DNA of 64,000 nucleotides from Nematostella vectensis (GCF_932526225.1 NC_064042.1:10058540-10122539), one strand, 5' to 3'. Shown: positions 47,801 through 59,520, counted from the stretch's first letter. Notes: a model not told the origin generated them from the letters alone. Made by a program: numbers and translations.

Positions 47801-50588
47801 TTAGTATATAACTAACCTGTCTTTCTCCATAAACTTGATAAAGTCCCTCTTTGGTGGTTTGGGGATGAGACTCAGACAAGAGCACAAGGAATCTTCCTCT
47901 GAGCCAAAGCCATTGTATGGGGGTACCTCCCTGGGTGGGAACATGGCAGGCGGAGCCCTGTATTTGATTGGCTCAAAAGAGTCTGAATTAACAAGAAGAT
48001 ATAATCAGAAAGCATTTCATGACTGCACAGAATCATTGAATAGTCCATGATATAGCATTTAACAGGAAAAGGTTTAGGGACTTTGTAAAGTGTGGCCTCT
48101 TGTTGGGTTTTGAATTTCTCAGCACCACACAGTAGCTGATTTCCAAATTGCTATATCCCCTGTCTTTTTATACAGCACTCCAATCCTACAAACACATTAC
48201 CAGAACCCACTTCTTACCTATTCCATATTTGGACTTATAGTAAGCCTTGGTGAAATCATCACAGTCACACACTTGGAACTTTCTGCCCCAGATGTTCAGG
48301 ACTGAACCGATGGTAAGGTCACTATCATGGTAGTAATCAGTATAAACGGCTCCAGTCTGAAGAACAAGAGAAAGAAAACTTCAAACAAGGCTAAGATTAT
48401 CTTAGGAACTGAAAAAAGTGAGCATCAAATGGCTGTTGGTAATAACAATCTTACAACTTTTTTAAAGCTGAATCTAGTCTTAACTATACAACATTTAAAA
48501 TACTGTTTTTTTTTCTCTGGACTCTCCAGTTTACCTCCTTCAGCTGTCAACTCACCCACATTTAAGAGTTTCACAAGATTTTGGAACTCATTACAAGTCT
48601 AATTTTTGTGAGAATGTCATAATTCTCTGTATTCACACGCATTGGCTCTTTTGGCTTTTTCTCACATATTTACTTATTTCATCTGATGTCCAAGTTGGGT
48701 TGACAGTTATGCTTCATAACAAAAAATCAGTATAACCAGAGTTCTGGGGTTTGACATGATTTCGATGGTGGCTGCATAGTACACCTTTATATAACTATTG
48801 AATCAGCCACAACATTTCTTCTCCCTAATAATTCAGCATTAATTAAAAAGTGTAATTCTCCACCTTAAGGCTGTCAAGAATCCATCTCCCTCCGTGTCCC
48901 ATGGGTCCAAAGACATTCAAGACAGTGCGTCCTGTGATTTCACCAGGCTGACGCAAAGAGGTTGGCTCCTTGGGTAGCCGTTGCCTCCTAAGAAACATGG
49001 GTGCAGCATCACGCCCAGAGTTTGGGGGGATGACCTCACGGATCTCCACCGTGTCATCTGCAAGGAAGTAGTGCAGGATCATCTCGCGAGCATCTCCAAA
49101 CATGTTATCTGTGTCATCCCACAAGCAGTAGAAACGCAGAACTCTTCTGTCATGTTGTAAGAATTGCTTTAAGGTGTCTTCTTTCTCATAAGGACGTAAT
49201 GGCTGCATGCTCTCCACCATCTGTCAATCAAATCAGCATCACATGGATAAGTAAATGCCACTCTCATCACTGTAAATTCATGGTCAGTATTTCAAGGACA
49301 GTTATTAATGTACCTGTTTGCGATGATCTGTGTATGGATCCTTAGGGATTTCTGATGGCCTATTGACACGGACACCAAGCTTGCGCAAGAAGTTATGAGT
49401 AAAATCATCACAACCAGTGACCTTGAATATCCGAGAGTACAGAGCAATCTCCTTGCCAATATTGAAGTGCTCCACAGTGTAGAACTGGTCATCGTTAGGG
49501 GGAGGGAGAGGGATTCTGTGTCTGCGAATGAGGGTACCTTGAGGAATTCCACTATTATCAACTTTTGGTTCGTTTACTTGTATGCTATCATCCTCAAGGT
49601 GGAAGTAGATTTTACATCTGGAATGAGATGAAGATTCTAAGAAAAGTTGACAAACATCATGCTACCTCTGTCTATGAGCATTTTTGGATAAACAGGCAAG
49701 TATACAACATATTCAACAACCCTTACTTTCTAATTCGATACTGCTCTTCTCTCTTCTCGTGTACAGCTTCTTGGAAATATGCATCAAAGCATAAAACCTA
49801 AACATGCATAAAATATCAGTCATTGTGCAACAAATATAAAGATTTTTATATTCTATAAGATTTATTGTATTTTTTATCCTTACCTGTCTATCAAAGGCAA
49901 CCCAAGCTGGGGCCTCGGCTCCAACGCCTTTGGGGTAATGGCTGTGTCTAGGTTTTAGCTTTTGTCCAGGTAGAGGATCTCCTCCTAGAGTGAAAAAAAT
50001 TATTTCAGATTTAATCCGATTTATTAAAATGAAAAAACTGAAAAAACCTTTTAAAATAAAAAAAAAACTTATTACAACACAGCATTGATAAAGACTGGAA
50101 TGATCTTTAGTCCTGTGAAAGGAAACACGCATTATACCAATAATACGGCAGACAGGATATCAATATCTCAAGATTTTCTCCATATTACAACCAGGGAGTT
50201 CGAAATGTAGAAGGATCGAGATGAATAGCTTACATTAGAAATGTTTAGTGCTAGAAAAGTACTTCAAACCACCAGCGAATATTTCGGATCTAGAATAATA
50301 CCTGAAGTAGCTATTTGGGCCTTTAAATCGAGGTTTCAGTTGTCAAATTACGACTAAAACTCACCAATTCCGCACTTTGCTTCACCAACATACGATGAGA
50401 CATCGTTTCTGTAGTCGAATTGATGTGTCTTGTGAAATTTTGTTTTACCGAGCTGAAACAAGAAAAATGCCCATTAGTTTTAAACATCCGCGTATTTTAC
50501 GGATTGATCTAAGAAACGGAGTACTTTGTTTAAATTATTAAACTACCTTTCGGTCAAAAACTTGTCCTGGAAGGAAAGGAAGCGCCAT
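44808..50588 (-). CDS. EFHC2: EF-hand domain-containing protein 2 (three DM10 domains), ciliary
   Basis: Fourteen exons join without phase conflict: 50547-50588, 50365-50452, 49884-49984, 49727-49797, 49314-49617, 48864-49220, 48218-48356, 47817-47982, 47345-47561, 46559-46794, 45974-46153, 45330-45496, 45154-45203 and 44808-44885, giving 731 residues. The start MALPFLPG matches EFHC2. The first DM10 domain has [27 protein letters not shown] and [20 protein letters not shown]. The second has [16 protein letters not shown] and DDTVEIREV. The third has VLRFVGCL...[22 protein letters not shown] and [11 protein letters not shown]-hand-like segments follow ([16 protein letters not shown]). The [11 protein letters not shown] and GQ-like [11 protein letters not shown] features fit EFHC2 better than EFHC1. 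Family members are microtubule inner proteins of ciliary doublets. It shares a short promoter with the CAP-Gly gene. Intronic repeats include R1 (46886) and R3 (48600). Confidence 0.96.
46886..47055. mobile_element. Family R1 MITE, copy 3, with inverted ends
   Basis: It begins CAGAGCCATAGCAGG and ends CCTGCTACGGCCCTG, flanked by ATAAT on both sides (46881-46885 and 47056-47060). The interior has the family core cacgcccctacttgtcatttcc and G-tracts. It lies in EFHC2 intron 9 (between 46794 and 47345). This copy shows that R1 is a terminal-inverted-repeat element. Confidence 0.8.
47021..47154. repeat. 67-bp tandem duplication
   Basis: The segment atgccctcagtgcccaac through ttttcaatc occurs twice in tandem. 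It includes the right end of the R1 element plus about 30 bp of flank, so the duplication happened after the insertion. Confidence 0.9.
48600..48712. repeat. Interspersed repeat family R3, copy 2 (inverted relative to copy 1)
   Basis: cattctctgtattc, cgcattggctc, tttctcacatat, tttcatctgat and ccaagttgggttgac are the complement of 41707-41850. It lies in EFHC2 intron 6. Confidence 0.7.
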
Positions 50589-50877
50589 TTCAGAAGCCGC
50601 TTTTTCACTAGTGTTGACCGTGGAAATGTGTTACTAAATATATGGCCTCGTTTCCAACAGTACTGTTTACCGTAGCAACACCACAGTCGCCAAAACGAGG
50701 CTAGCTCCAGAACATTCCTTAGGGGGGTATAGTGTGAAATCAAACAAAATGCTCGACAAAACCCATGGGGAGAGGGGTTAAACTATATATTTTCCTTAGC
50801 AACAGATTTTTTAGAGCGAGACTAACATCGAACGAGGGCAACACGAGGGGGAGAGGGACAAAGACGCTAATGGCGGC
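50589..50877. promoter_or_regulatory. Divergent promoter region between EFHC2 and the CAP-Gly gene
   Basis: 289 bp separates the two start codons. TTTTCCTTAGCAAC at 50790-50803 resembles the RFX X-box (two half-sites, the AGCAAC half perfect). A second perfect AGCAAC half-site lies at 50674-50679 after GTTTACCGT. EFHC2 is a ciliary gene, so RFX-type control is plausible. The motif match is imperfect and unverified. Confidence 0.5.
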
Positions 50878-53674
50878 ATGGTACAGTTCCACAACATCAA
50901 CGTTGGAGCTCGAGTTGAGGTTTTATGGAGAGGAGAAGTGTGTAAAGGAGCTGTCAGATATACTGGAATGTTAGTTGCGAAGCCAGGAGAATGGATAGGC
51001 ATAGAATTAGACGATAGAGGTATGAATTTGCCGCCAAGATCGCGGGAAAATGGCGTCCATTTTTCCTTGTTAACAACAACAACAATAATCGCATATTGGA
51101 ATTTTATTGCCAATACCCTTGTCTTTGAAAAATATTTCCGAGTGCACAATGAAGAAACCTTATTTGACAACTTTATCGTATCTTCCGGAATAACATGGTC
51201 TTATTTGCAAGAAAATGTGTGAAGAATCAAAATTTCTGTGACCATTTCCGTCATCATGCTACACTTTTTTAGATGATCTTTTCCAGCTTGAAGTTGTTTA
51301 CTCATTTATCGTCTTTCCAAATGTGTCTGATTCTGTTGTTCTTTTTTTTTTAGTTGGTAGTCACAGTGGGTTGCACAAGGGTGTCCAGTACTTCAAATGT
51401 AAAGACGGCCACGGTATATTTACTAGAGCAAGAAACATCCGATTTGATTCGAACAAACGATCGTAAGTGTCTTAGCTACTAAGATCTTCAACAACTTTTA
51501 ATGCAGCGAACCATTTCAGAATCATTATTAATTTAAAAATTATTCCGGCTCCTTTTTCGTCTGTTTTATTCAACTAGGTTAGGTTTACTGTGTGAAATGA
51601 TTGAAGCTAAAACCAGAGAGCTAAAACTAGACGTTCATTCAATCAAGGCAGCTCCCCCTACCCTGGGAACCAGAGTCTCGAGCTTTCTTCGTTTACTATG
51701 CACCCTTTACTGACTATGAGGAGCAAAGCAACAAGACTCTGGCATCACGGATAGGTTTACAAACGGTTCAAATTACTCGAAAAACTGCTTTGTGGATTAT
51801 GATGTCATCTTCCAGCGCGTATGCTGTCAGAGTCTGTTTACAAATAGTCAAATTGCCTCTAAACTCGTGAACACAAATGGATATTCACCCGCCTAAACAC
51901 CTTTAGTGTCCACATTGTCGCTTGAGAATCAACATGCCTTTTTCCCTCAACGTTCTTAAGTTCCTTGATATGCGATTCGAAGAGGGGTTTGAAGGGGTTT
52001 GAAAACAAAATTACTATAGGTTTTGCTGAGAAGTTCAACAATCCTTTCGAGTTTAACACAACACGCAACAAGGGTACAGTATCCCTTGGAAGCACAAAGA
52101 CTTTCCCCACCCCGTTGGAAGAATAGCAAACAAGTCCTTTCTCTCAATAAATGCTACTATCCCTTCTTACTTTTCCTTTTTTAACTGTTTGATGTCTGGA
52201 AATTTAGTTGCTAGGGTTTCTGAAATTTATTCTTCTATTGTTACTCTAGTAAGTAGTAGCCATTGGCATTGCGTGTATGTTAAAACAGATTTTATCACAA
52301 CCTAGTTCATGTGTCATGGTTAGACGAATCAGCGTGTGCCTAGTAGCAGATTAGTGATTGCCAGCCAATCAGCTTCTGAGTACAAAATCTGTACTCAAGG
52401 AACTTGCAAACACTATCCATCACCCATAATCCGTCTGGTCTCTTCGCTTCTTGTAGTCTGTAAAGGGCCCATAGTAAACGAAAGAAGCTCAAGACTCTGG
52501 TACCCAGGGTACTCCCCCTCTTGAGTCTGCTTTAGAAAGTACACTGCAGTACCAGGGTAGTAGAAACTTGTTTACTTTATGGGGCAACCTCAAATGCCGT
52601 CTTTTTTAATTTCACTTTGAGTTCTGGTAAATAAGCATAAATGTTGAAATCAAATAAAAAATAATATATAATAAATAATAACAAATAATTGAAAAATTCC
52701 CTCATCCCTGATGCAAGATCATGTTCTGCACATTCACTCTAAAGTCAAAAGACCTGAGTGCCGCTGATGCCCTAATGTGACTAAAGGTACATAGCTTATT
52801 ATGCTTTTTCACATATTAAAAATTTGAAATTTGTTACAGTGTCTTCAACAGCTACAGAACAATATCTCCAAATTCTAGTGTTGATGAAGTGCTTTTCAAG
52901 AAAATGAATGGTAAACACAACATAGTTAAATTTGTATTTGAAAATTAATTTTCTAATGGGGGTCAGATGATACTGGGGTGGTCTCCCCTGTACAAATTTA
53001 CTTCAACTTCTCTCAATATTTGTATATTAACTATGCTTTAAAGTATGATTACATGAGTACTAATATTGATATGGTTGGCTCCTTATTTACGCCCAGCATT
53101 GTGTGGGTTAGTGGGGCTTAAAAGTGAAAATGTGTCACAGCCTGTCATGTAGAAACCCCCCCAAACCCCATCATTTTAAGTTCTGTAGATTATGTTAGAA
53201 GTGAACAGCAGTAATGTGCCTATTTTATATTTTAGGTTTGTCACTTGATGTAGATCACCCAGACAATATTGAACGAGGCAAACCAGTAGTCAGATCTTCA
53301 TACCTCAAGACTTTATTTAAGGGTACACAATATTGATTCTTTATAAACCGATTATACTACATAACCTTACTCTGCTTACAGTGAATGTATTCCATTCCAT
53401 CTTTTATCAAATACTAGAGAGAAAAGAAGACAACTTGTGGTCCAGATCTAGACAGTTCCATAAAAGTCATCTTGTAGGAGCACATATCAAGCCAGCCACA
53501 ATGCAAAGACCCCAAACAGCACAACCAAGCAACCCATATGGATCCAAGCACAGGGAACCCTTCATTACTCCCCCCTCAATTCCACCTTGTGGTGTACCTA
53601 GACCTGTACTCAAGAGAATGATGAAGCAGAACTACTTTGGAACTTCAATCCCAAGATACAGTAGTTTGTCTTGA
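50878..53674 (+). CDS. CAP-Gly domain protein, 221 aa
   Basis: Five exons (50878-51019, 51354-51462, 52840-52910, 53236-53322, 53418-53674) join in phases 1, 2, 1, 1 to 221 residues. The CAP-Gly domain spans about residues 8-76: NVGARVEVLWRGEVCKGAVRY, PGEWIGIELDD, KGVQYFKCKDGHGIF and RARNIRF. The normally conserved GKNDG tubulin-tail-binding motif is replaced by GSHSG. The remaining 145 residues are basic and Pro/Ser-rich (MQRPQTAQPSNPYGSK, RPVLKRMMKQNYFGTS) with no known domain. CAP-Gly domains bind C-terminal EEY/F tails of tubulin and EB proteins. The divergent pairing with EFHC2 suggests a microtubule or ciliary role, which is inference. The ATG at 50870 is in the wrong frame. Confidence 0.88.
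51659..52511. mobile_element. 853-bp inverted-repeat element in CAP-Gly intron 2, TSD CTCCCCC
   Basis: The ends are TACCCTGGGAACCAGAGTCT and the complement, with arms of about 75 bp (ctttcttcgtttactatg, ccctttac). The flanking CTCCCCC occurs at 51652-51658 and 52512-52518, possibly 8 bp as CTCCCCCT. The interior lacks a recognisable transposase. Its termini resemble the 80-bp element at 63290. Confidence 0.85.
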
Positions 53675-54064
53675 GATTATTTCAACTGCTTCCATTCACT
53701 ACAGCATTTTTTTACTAAAAACCTCACACCACCAAAGGTCATAACAAAACAATGTTGTGGCTCCAAGGATACCTCTTTTCTGAAAAAAAAGGACATTTGA
53801 TTCATGAAATTATATTTGTTATGCAATAGCTTGTAGTGATATCTTGAAATCCCTTGTTTACTGGGTAGAACCCTGCATCTTTGTTGCTGCATTGTTGATC
53901 TAAATCACCCATTACAACTAAAACATACAGTTCTAGTTTTTTTAAGATATAGCTTTTTGTACAAACTTTTTCACAATGTATCATAAAGAACAAATATTAT
54001 TTGTGTTATAGCTTTTCACTTATTTTTCCAGATCTTCATTGTAACTTGATTTTTTTGTGTGTAA

Positions 54065-54070
54065 AATAAA
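54065..54070 (+). terminator. Candidate polyadenylation signal for the CAP-Gly gene
   Basis: AATAAA about 390 bp after the CAP-Gly stop codon, followed by T/G-rich sequence (gtttgtgactttgtgttgttgtgg). Confidence 0.55.
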
Positions 54071-54326
54071 TATTGGTAAATTAAAGTTTGTGACTTTGTG
54101 TTGTTGTGGCTTAGTTACTGTATGCCAAGTTTGATTTTTTTTTGGCATTAAAAATATTCGCATTGGGCGTGACAGATTAAAATTTTCACCTTTTTATAAA
54201 TATGTGCATTAAACAATTTCTCTTTTAAAGTTGTGAGGAGACAAAAAGGAATGACAAGATGAAAACCATCTGCTGTGATTTTTCCAAGTGCTTTTTAGCT
54301 TTTTGTCCTTAAAATTAAATTTCTTA

Positions 54327-55075
54327 GGGAGCGGTCATTTATTAGTTGGGGGCAAATATGTAGGGGGGGGACTATGTTTTTTAGGCCGATTTAGGGGGGG
54401 TCACATTTTTTTGGGCTGTCATTAGAGGGGGGGGTCACAATTTTTGGGTGCCGAATTTAAGTCTGGTTTTAACATAATACTGAGCAATAGAGTCATTGTT
54501 CAAATGTAAATTTTATTTAGTTCACAATGTTTCCTACTATTGTATATCTAGTTTCATATTGTTCAGATACTAATCTTGTCTTTATACATATAATTTTTGA
54601 GAATCCCTCTCATGGTTGACAGACAAAGATGCCCATTCTAATCAGTTGAACAAAACGAATACTTTAAAATTTTGCGAAACCTAGAATGTCTTTGTTAATG
54701 TCGTCGATGGCGTAGTCGTTTTCTAGCAACGCCGGTATTTGTTGTTTATCTCTGTGCAACTCTTGAACTAGCGAAAGTGAAGATTCATACTTAAATAGAA
54801 CAAAATTGCCATGCTAGCTGATCCATATTTTAGTAAAGGTTATATTCAGTTACACTCAGTATGCATATCAAGTCTCTTTGGTTTTAAAGAGATATAATTA
54901 TTGAATATAAAAATGTGGAGGTGGTGGTGGTGGAAGGGGGACGGGGTGCAATTTTTTTGGGTGCCCGGTCTAGGTGGTCAAAATTTTTGGGCTTGGATTT
55001 GGGTTGAGGGCGGGGCCAAAGGGTTTTGCAAAATTGCTGCCCCCCCTCCCTCCCCAGTAATTAATGACCACTCCC
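54327..55075. mobile_element. 749-bp PIF/Harbinger-like MITE, TSD TTA
   Basis: The ends are GGGAGCGGTCATTTATTA and TAATTAATGACCACTCCC, flanked by TTA at 54324-54326 and 55076-55078. The subterminal G-rich blocks (gggggggtcaca, tttttttgggtg) repeat on both sides. A 3-bp TTA duplication and GGG-type ends fit Harbinger-derived MITEs. No coding capacity was seen. Confidence 0.85.
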
Positions 55076-55220
55076 TTAGAGGAGTTACATTTTGTTCCCT
55101 CTACTTGGTTAATGCTTTGCATTGAGATGGCATGATCAAAATATACCTTCAGTGTATGCTTTATAATGCAGTTTGGAATCAGTACATATTTGAATCGTCA
55201 CATAATACTCGAACTATCTT

Positions 55221-56528
55221 CTAGTAAACTTTAAAAATGGACTGTTTCAAAACTTTCTCTTTCCATGATCGCCTAGGCCGGTAAAAAATATCAAAGACAG
55301 AATTTAAAACATGTGGATATAAAACCGTTTCCAGGATCTTAGCGATTTCAGCCAGGAAAAATGGTCCTGCCTTTATCAGGTAGTACAACTCATCTAAACG
55401 TTCCTTAGGAGTTGTTTCAGAAAAATCTCTTCTAGTAACTAGAACTGATTCAAGCTTTCTAAACGTCTTCCTATCAAGGTTATGTGCTCTTAGCAAAGCT
55501 GAAGTGATTGTGACCAAGTCGTAGGTTGGAAATTTTTTCAGTTCTGGATTAGTGTTGACTTCTGCTTCAATTTGCCTCAAAATGTTGCTAGAGACTGGTT
55601 CAATATTGACTAATGAATAACCAAACCCAAGCATTGCCAAGTTTTCTGGCCCAAAGCTGGCAAAGTCCCTTGAGAGAACTTCCTCTCCAATTCTCAGAAG
55701 GAGCCTGTCTGCCGTAATCCCCTTCTCAACAAATGCCCATTCAATCTGGCATAAGCTTGTTGTTGAAAACACCACAATTTCCCTAGCTTCCACCTCGGCA
55801 GATACTTTTGAGTACAAATCGATAGGTTTGTATCCTGCTTTGGAAAACCCCCAGCAAACAAGACCAATTTCATCAGGACTGAACTGCCTTAATCCATTTA
55901 ACAAAACTGCATGTTCAAATTCTGAGTACGCTGACATATTCTTGTCTCCCAGCCTTGCCAAGGCAACCAACGAGTCGCAAAACTGGCTCGCTGTACATTG
56001 ATCACACGAAGAAACAACTCTTTGAATAATTTCTTGGAGCAGCTGACAGTGGAATTCATTCCCTAGTAACAACTCTCTTTGTTTGGGGTGGCTAACAAAC
56101 AAACCTGAAATAATTTTTAGCATTGTTACCATATTTTCAAGGCTCATTTCTTGACTGTGTTTCTTGACATGGAATAATGAGATAATTCTACGGATGTGGG
56201 TCATGTGTTTTAGTTTTTTACCAAACTGAACATCCAAAGGTAGAGGATTCTGACTCAGGCCCTCCAATTTTTTCTTGCGGAGTTTTCGGAGAAGCTCCTG
56301 GGATCGAACCATTTCGTCTTCTCGTTTTGCGTGTATCTTCTCTAATTTTTTACGCGCAGCTGAATTTAGGTAACACTTCTGTATTTTACTATTTAAGAAA
56401 TCGACGTATTCCCCATTGCTGTATTTCAGGTGATAGATGTTACTCATACGAACTGATTTTACAACAATAGTATTGAAAGAAAGAGTAATTCCGGAAAGAA
56501 AGCGCAAAAACATTGCAAACTTGTACAT
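55221..56528 (-). CDS. Helical-repeat protein, FASTK/RAP-like, probably mitochondrial; intronless
   Basis: 435 residues from an ATG at 56528. The first ~27 residues (MYKFAMFLRFLSGITLSF...) are hydrophobic and basic with no acidic residue, as in a mitochondrial presequence. A charged coiled-coil-like segment follows at about 57-92 (KKLEKIHAKREDEMVRSQEL). From about 195 to 345 there are alpha-helical repeats of the kind seen in FASTK/TBRG4 and RAP-domain proteins: FCDSLVALARLG, EIGLVCWGFSKAGYKP, LCQIEWAFVEKGI, NLAMLGFGYSLVNIEP and LVTITSALLRAHNL. Those proteins act in mitochondrial RNA processing or stability. I do not see a clear C-terminal RAP domain. The family assignment is by pattern only. 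An internal start at Met28 is possible. Confidence 0.65.
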   Translation of the reverse strand: MYKFAMFLRFLSGITLSFNTIVVKSVRMSNIYHLKYSNGEYVDFLNSKIQKCYLNSAARKKLEKIHAKREDEMVRSQELLRKLRKKKLEGLSQNPLPLDVQFGKKLKHMTHIRRIISLFHVKKHSQEMSLENMVTMLKIISGLFVSHPKQRELLLGNEFHCQLLQEIIQRVVSSCDQCTASQFCDSLVALARLGDKNMSAYSEFEHAVLLNGLRQFSPDEIGLVCWGFSKAGYKPIDLYSKVSAEVEAREIVVFSTTSLCQIEWAFVEKGITADRLLLRIGEEVLSRDFASFGPENLAMLGFGYSLVNIEPVSSNILRQIEAEVNTNPELKKFPTYDLVTITSALLRAHNLDRKTFRKLESVLVTRRDFSETTPKERLDELYYLIKAGPFFLAEIAKILETVLYPHVLNSVFDIFYRPRRSWKEKVLKQSIFKVY

Positions 56529-58168
56529 CTGTCGAGCCGACTTATAAATCCGCCATTTTCCTTTATTGGTAACCGCGCCTTATACAAAGGCTACCCACCT
56601 TTAGAATTGGCATAAAAGTGTCAAGGGCGACAGGAACAGAGGTTGTTAGGCTAAATTCTAAAAATAAAAATAAAAACACTACTTTTCAACATCTAATTTG
56701 CCTTGTTTGCGACGCGCTCTCCGTGTTTGATTAATCTGAGCTACGTTTATTCCAGAATTTAGCCAACAAACTCCGTTCCTACCGTCCTTGAAGCATATCT
56801 AAGGCAATCAGTTTAAACGAAAAATTGCGCTAAACAAGGAATCTCCCTATTGTAACCCGTATAGTAATTTTAGCTATGTTTTTACCTCCCGGGGTAAATA
56901 AACTGCCTCCATTTTAAAGATAATGCGTGATTTCAACGAGGATTATCTCCTGTCTCGCATAAACAATTTTATCCGATAATAGGATTAGGGGTTTGATCCG
57001 ACCACAAACGTTCAGGTTTAACAATTTAACCAAAACAATTTTGGTTTTGGTTTTTAGAATTTAAACATCTTCGGAGGATCAGGTATTTCCCGAAGGGGGG
57101 GAGGGGTCCTCCGATAAACAAAGGAAAGTACCTTAGTTTTCTCCCAGGCGAAGAGCCCAGAAAGTCAACGAAACGAAAAAAATATCCTATTTTGCCATTA
57201 GGTAAAACACCCCCCTCAACAAAAGGCGAGATTCTCCCCTGGAAGGCATGTGAGTGCTTAGATGCACATAAAGCAAAAATAAATTGAGAGTCTGCCCTAA
57301 AGAAGTCTTATTTAAGACGAAGATTACGAGTATCAGTTTGGATGTACTACTTTAGTTAAAGAACGCAAGGATTTGGGCAATATATTTATAATAGAATTAT
57401 AGAAACATTATAGAAACATTCGATCTGTATTTCAAACCTCGTCCTTGCAATCGGCAAATGCAATTATACAAAATAGAGCGTTTTATAAAGTAAAAATGGG
57501 ATAAACAATGTGATTATCCATCAAGGTTTATTAGTAATAACTTTGTCCTCATTGGAGTTAACAAATACAGCGGTCTCGTGCACTCATTGATCTACACATG
57601 ATAAATTCCTGTCGAAAAACAACTAGGCAACTGGTGTGCAACTCCGATGACAAATCGGGGATGTTCAAATGGCTGTTTTAAAACCGGCACCATGAATCTC
57701 GTTATATTCTTCCAAATGCAAGAGAATATTAGCCCGGATGTCAGGCCATTTTACCGCGGAAATGAAATCGCCTGATACTCTGGCTCCAGGGGAATATCGA
57801 CACCTGGAACAGGGGTAGTAGGAGTCGGTCGGTGTGTGTGTGTGAAGGGAGAGGTGGGTTGGAGGGTTGTAGGTTTAAAAGTTCAGGAAAATATTCCATT
57901 CTCAAGTGCAATATCTTTTTTTTCTTTTTAATATTAAATAATACCAAACAGATAACATGGGTGAGTTTGATGTTTTGAATAAAAATGGTACATTTCAGGA
58001 AATATTAACCCACTTTTTAAGACAACTCTCAAAATTTCAAGTGCTTTAGCCTTAATACAGAGCCATAGCAGGGAGTGGGGCACCCTCCAATATCTTCGAA
58101 AATTATAAAGAAATGACAAGTAGGGGCGTGGCCGTCACCCTAAATATTTTCCTGTTTCTGTATTCTGC

Positions 58169-58199
<31 letters not shown>

Positions 58200-59520
58200 A
58201 ATATTTATAGGTCTGCACACACTCAAATTCATCGTTAAGAACGTTTCCAGCTTTAAAAAGCTCTAAAATTTTGAAGAGTCCAGTCTCAACTGAAAATAAG
58301 ACGTGTGTGTCTGTCTTGTGGGACTTGATGTTTTATGTGTTTATTTATGATACGATTTACATTTTAAAAAAACATGGCGCTTTTCGGTCTAAGAATTGCT
58401 TTTTCACATTGCATTTATATGTTCAATGAAACCTTTTTTAGCATAGGTACCCCGGCCGTAACAAGTATTCAGAGAAATAAGATAACAATCTAGTTACACT
58501 TTTCTGAAGAGCTCTCTATGCTCGGTATATTGCCCCGGTCATCGCATTGTACATGTGATACTTGCTTTTGCCTCGCTTATTTCATTTTTTTTTCTACACC
58601 AATGTTTGTCGGGATTGATCGACCTGTCTTTTAGGTTGACTTATTAAATTCTGCCAACTGTTATCCCATTTTGGGGTGTTTAACGATTCTGGCTTGATTG
58701 TGACGCTAGTATTTTATATAAAGTACAGTGGATCAACCTATCCAATAACAATTACAGCACACTCAAAATAGTATTCAAAAACAATATACCCTCGATTGCG
58801 ATGTCTCAAGGGCTGTAATCTAAAATTCAAAAAAAATGAAAAAGTTCATGTTTTTAGTGCCATCTTTTAGCGGTAAAAAAAGCTTCTACCACCCTCAAAA
58901 TGCTGGGTTAAGATCAATTTTGCCGACGATCACTTCCGTCGCATTCATGGGTGTTCTCCTTGGGGTTGGGCGGTTGAGGGTTATCATATTGCGAAAGCCA
59001 TACTTGCACGCCTCTCAGTCCAAACTGGATCATACGTTGCATAGGGATAGACATGGTTACAATATACTTAAATGGTTCTCTTGGTAAAGGCTAAAAGAAT
59101 AAGAGGATTATATTCGAGTATTTGGCTTCCTAAAACTCGGTGCGAGATTCTCGAGTGGTTATAGGCCTCTGTTGACTGTGTTTTAAGGGGTTTTATACAT
59201 AAGTCTAAGGGAGAAAAAAGTATGTACCTATCGCATTCCCGTATTTTTATGGCTTTTGGCGTTTTTTAACTGTCAGTTTTTGACATCGCGGTAATGGTTT
59301 CGGTTATCATCAAACCGTCTGAGAGCCAAGATAAAAAACGTCTTTTGGGAGCAAGCAAGAAACAACCGCTTAAAGAAACCGAGATAAGGATATTCTTAGT
59401 AAGCAAGGTCAAATTTTAAACTTAATTGCCGTGTCGAGGTGTCAATCTTTATCTCTTCAAAATTTTGGGTAAATAAATGGTTGCGAGGCTTCGCAAATTA
59501 AACAAGTATTATTGCCATGG
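56529..59520. other. Non-coding stretch
   Basis: It holds the promoter side of the helical-repeat gene (just above 56528) and an R1 copy near 58058-58190, with a poly-C plus CA tract at 58168-58200. The ORF at 58836-59087 has no recognisable motif. Otherwise nothing was identified. Confidence 0.4.
58058..58190. repeat. Interspersed repeat family R1, copy 4
   Basis: It starts ACAGAGCCATAGCAGGGAG and contains aaagaaatgacaagtaggggcgtggccgt in two shorter conserved blocks. The right end is replaced by a poly-C/CA tract. Confidence 0.75.

Noticed and set aside
49395-49801. Plus-strand ORFs opposite EFHC2 exons
   Set aside because: They are antisense shadows of exons 4 and 5.
44808-50588. EFHC1 rather than EFHC2
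   Set aside because: The start MALPFLPG, the FGSEEDSL segment, the [11 protein letters not shown] segment and the long EF-hand tail match EFHC2 better.
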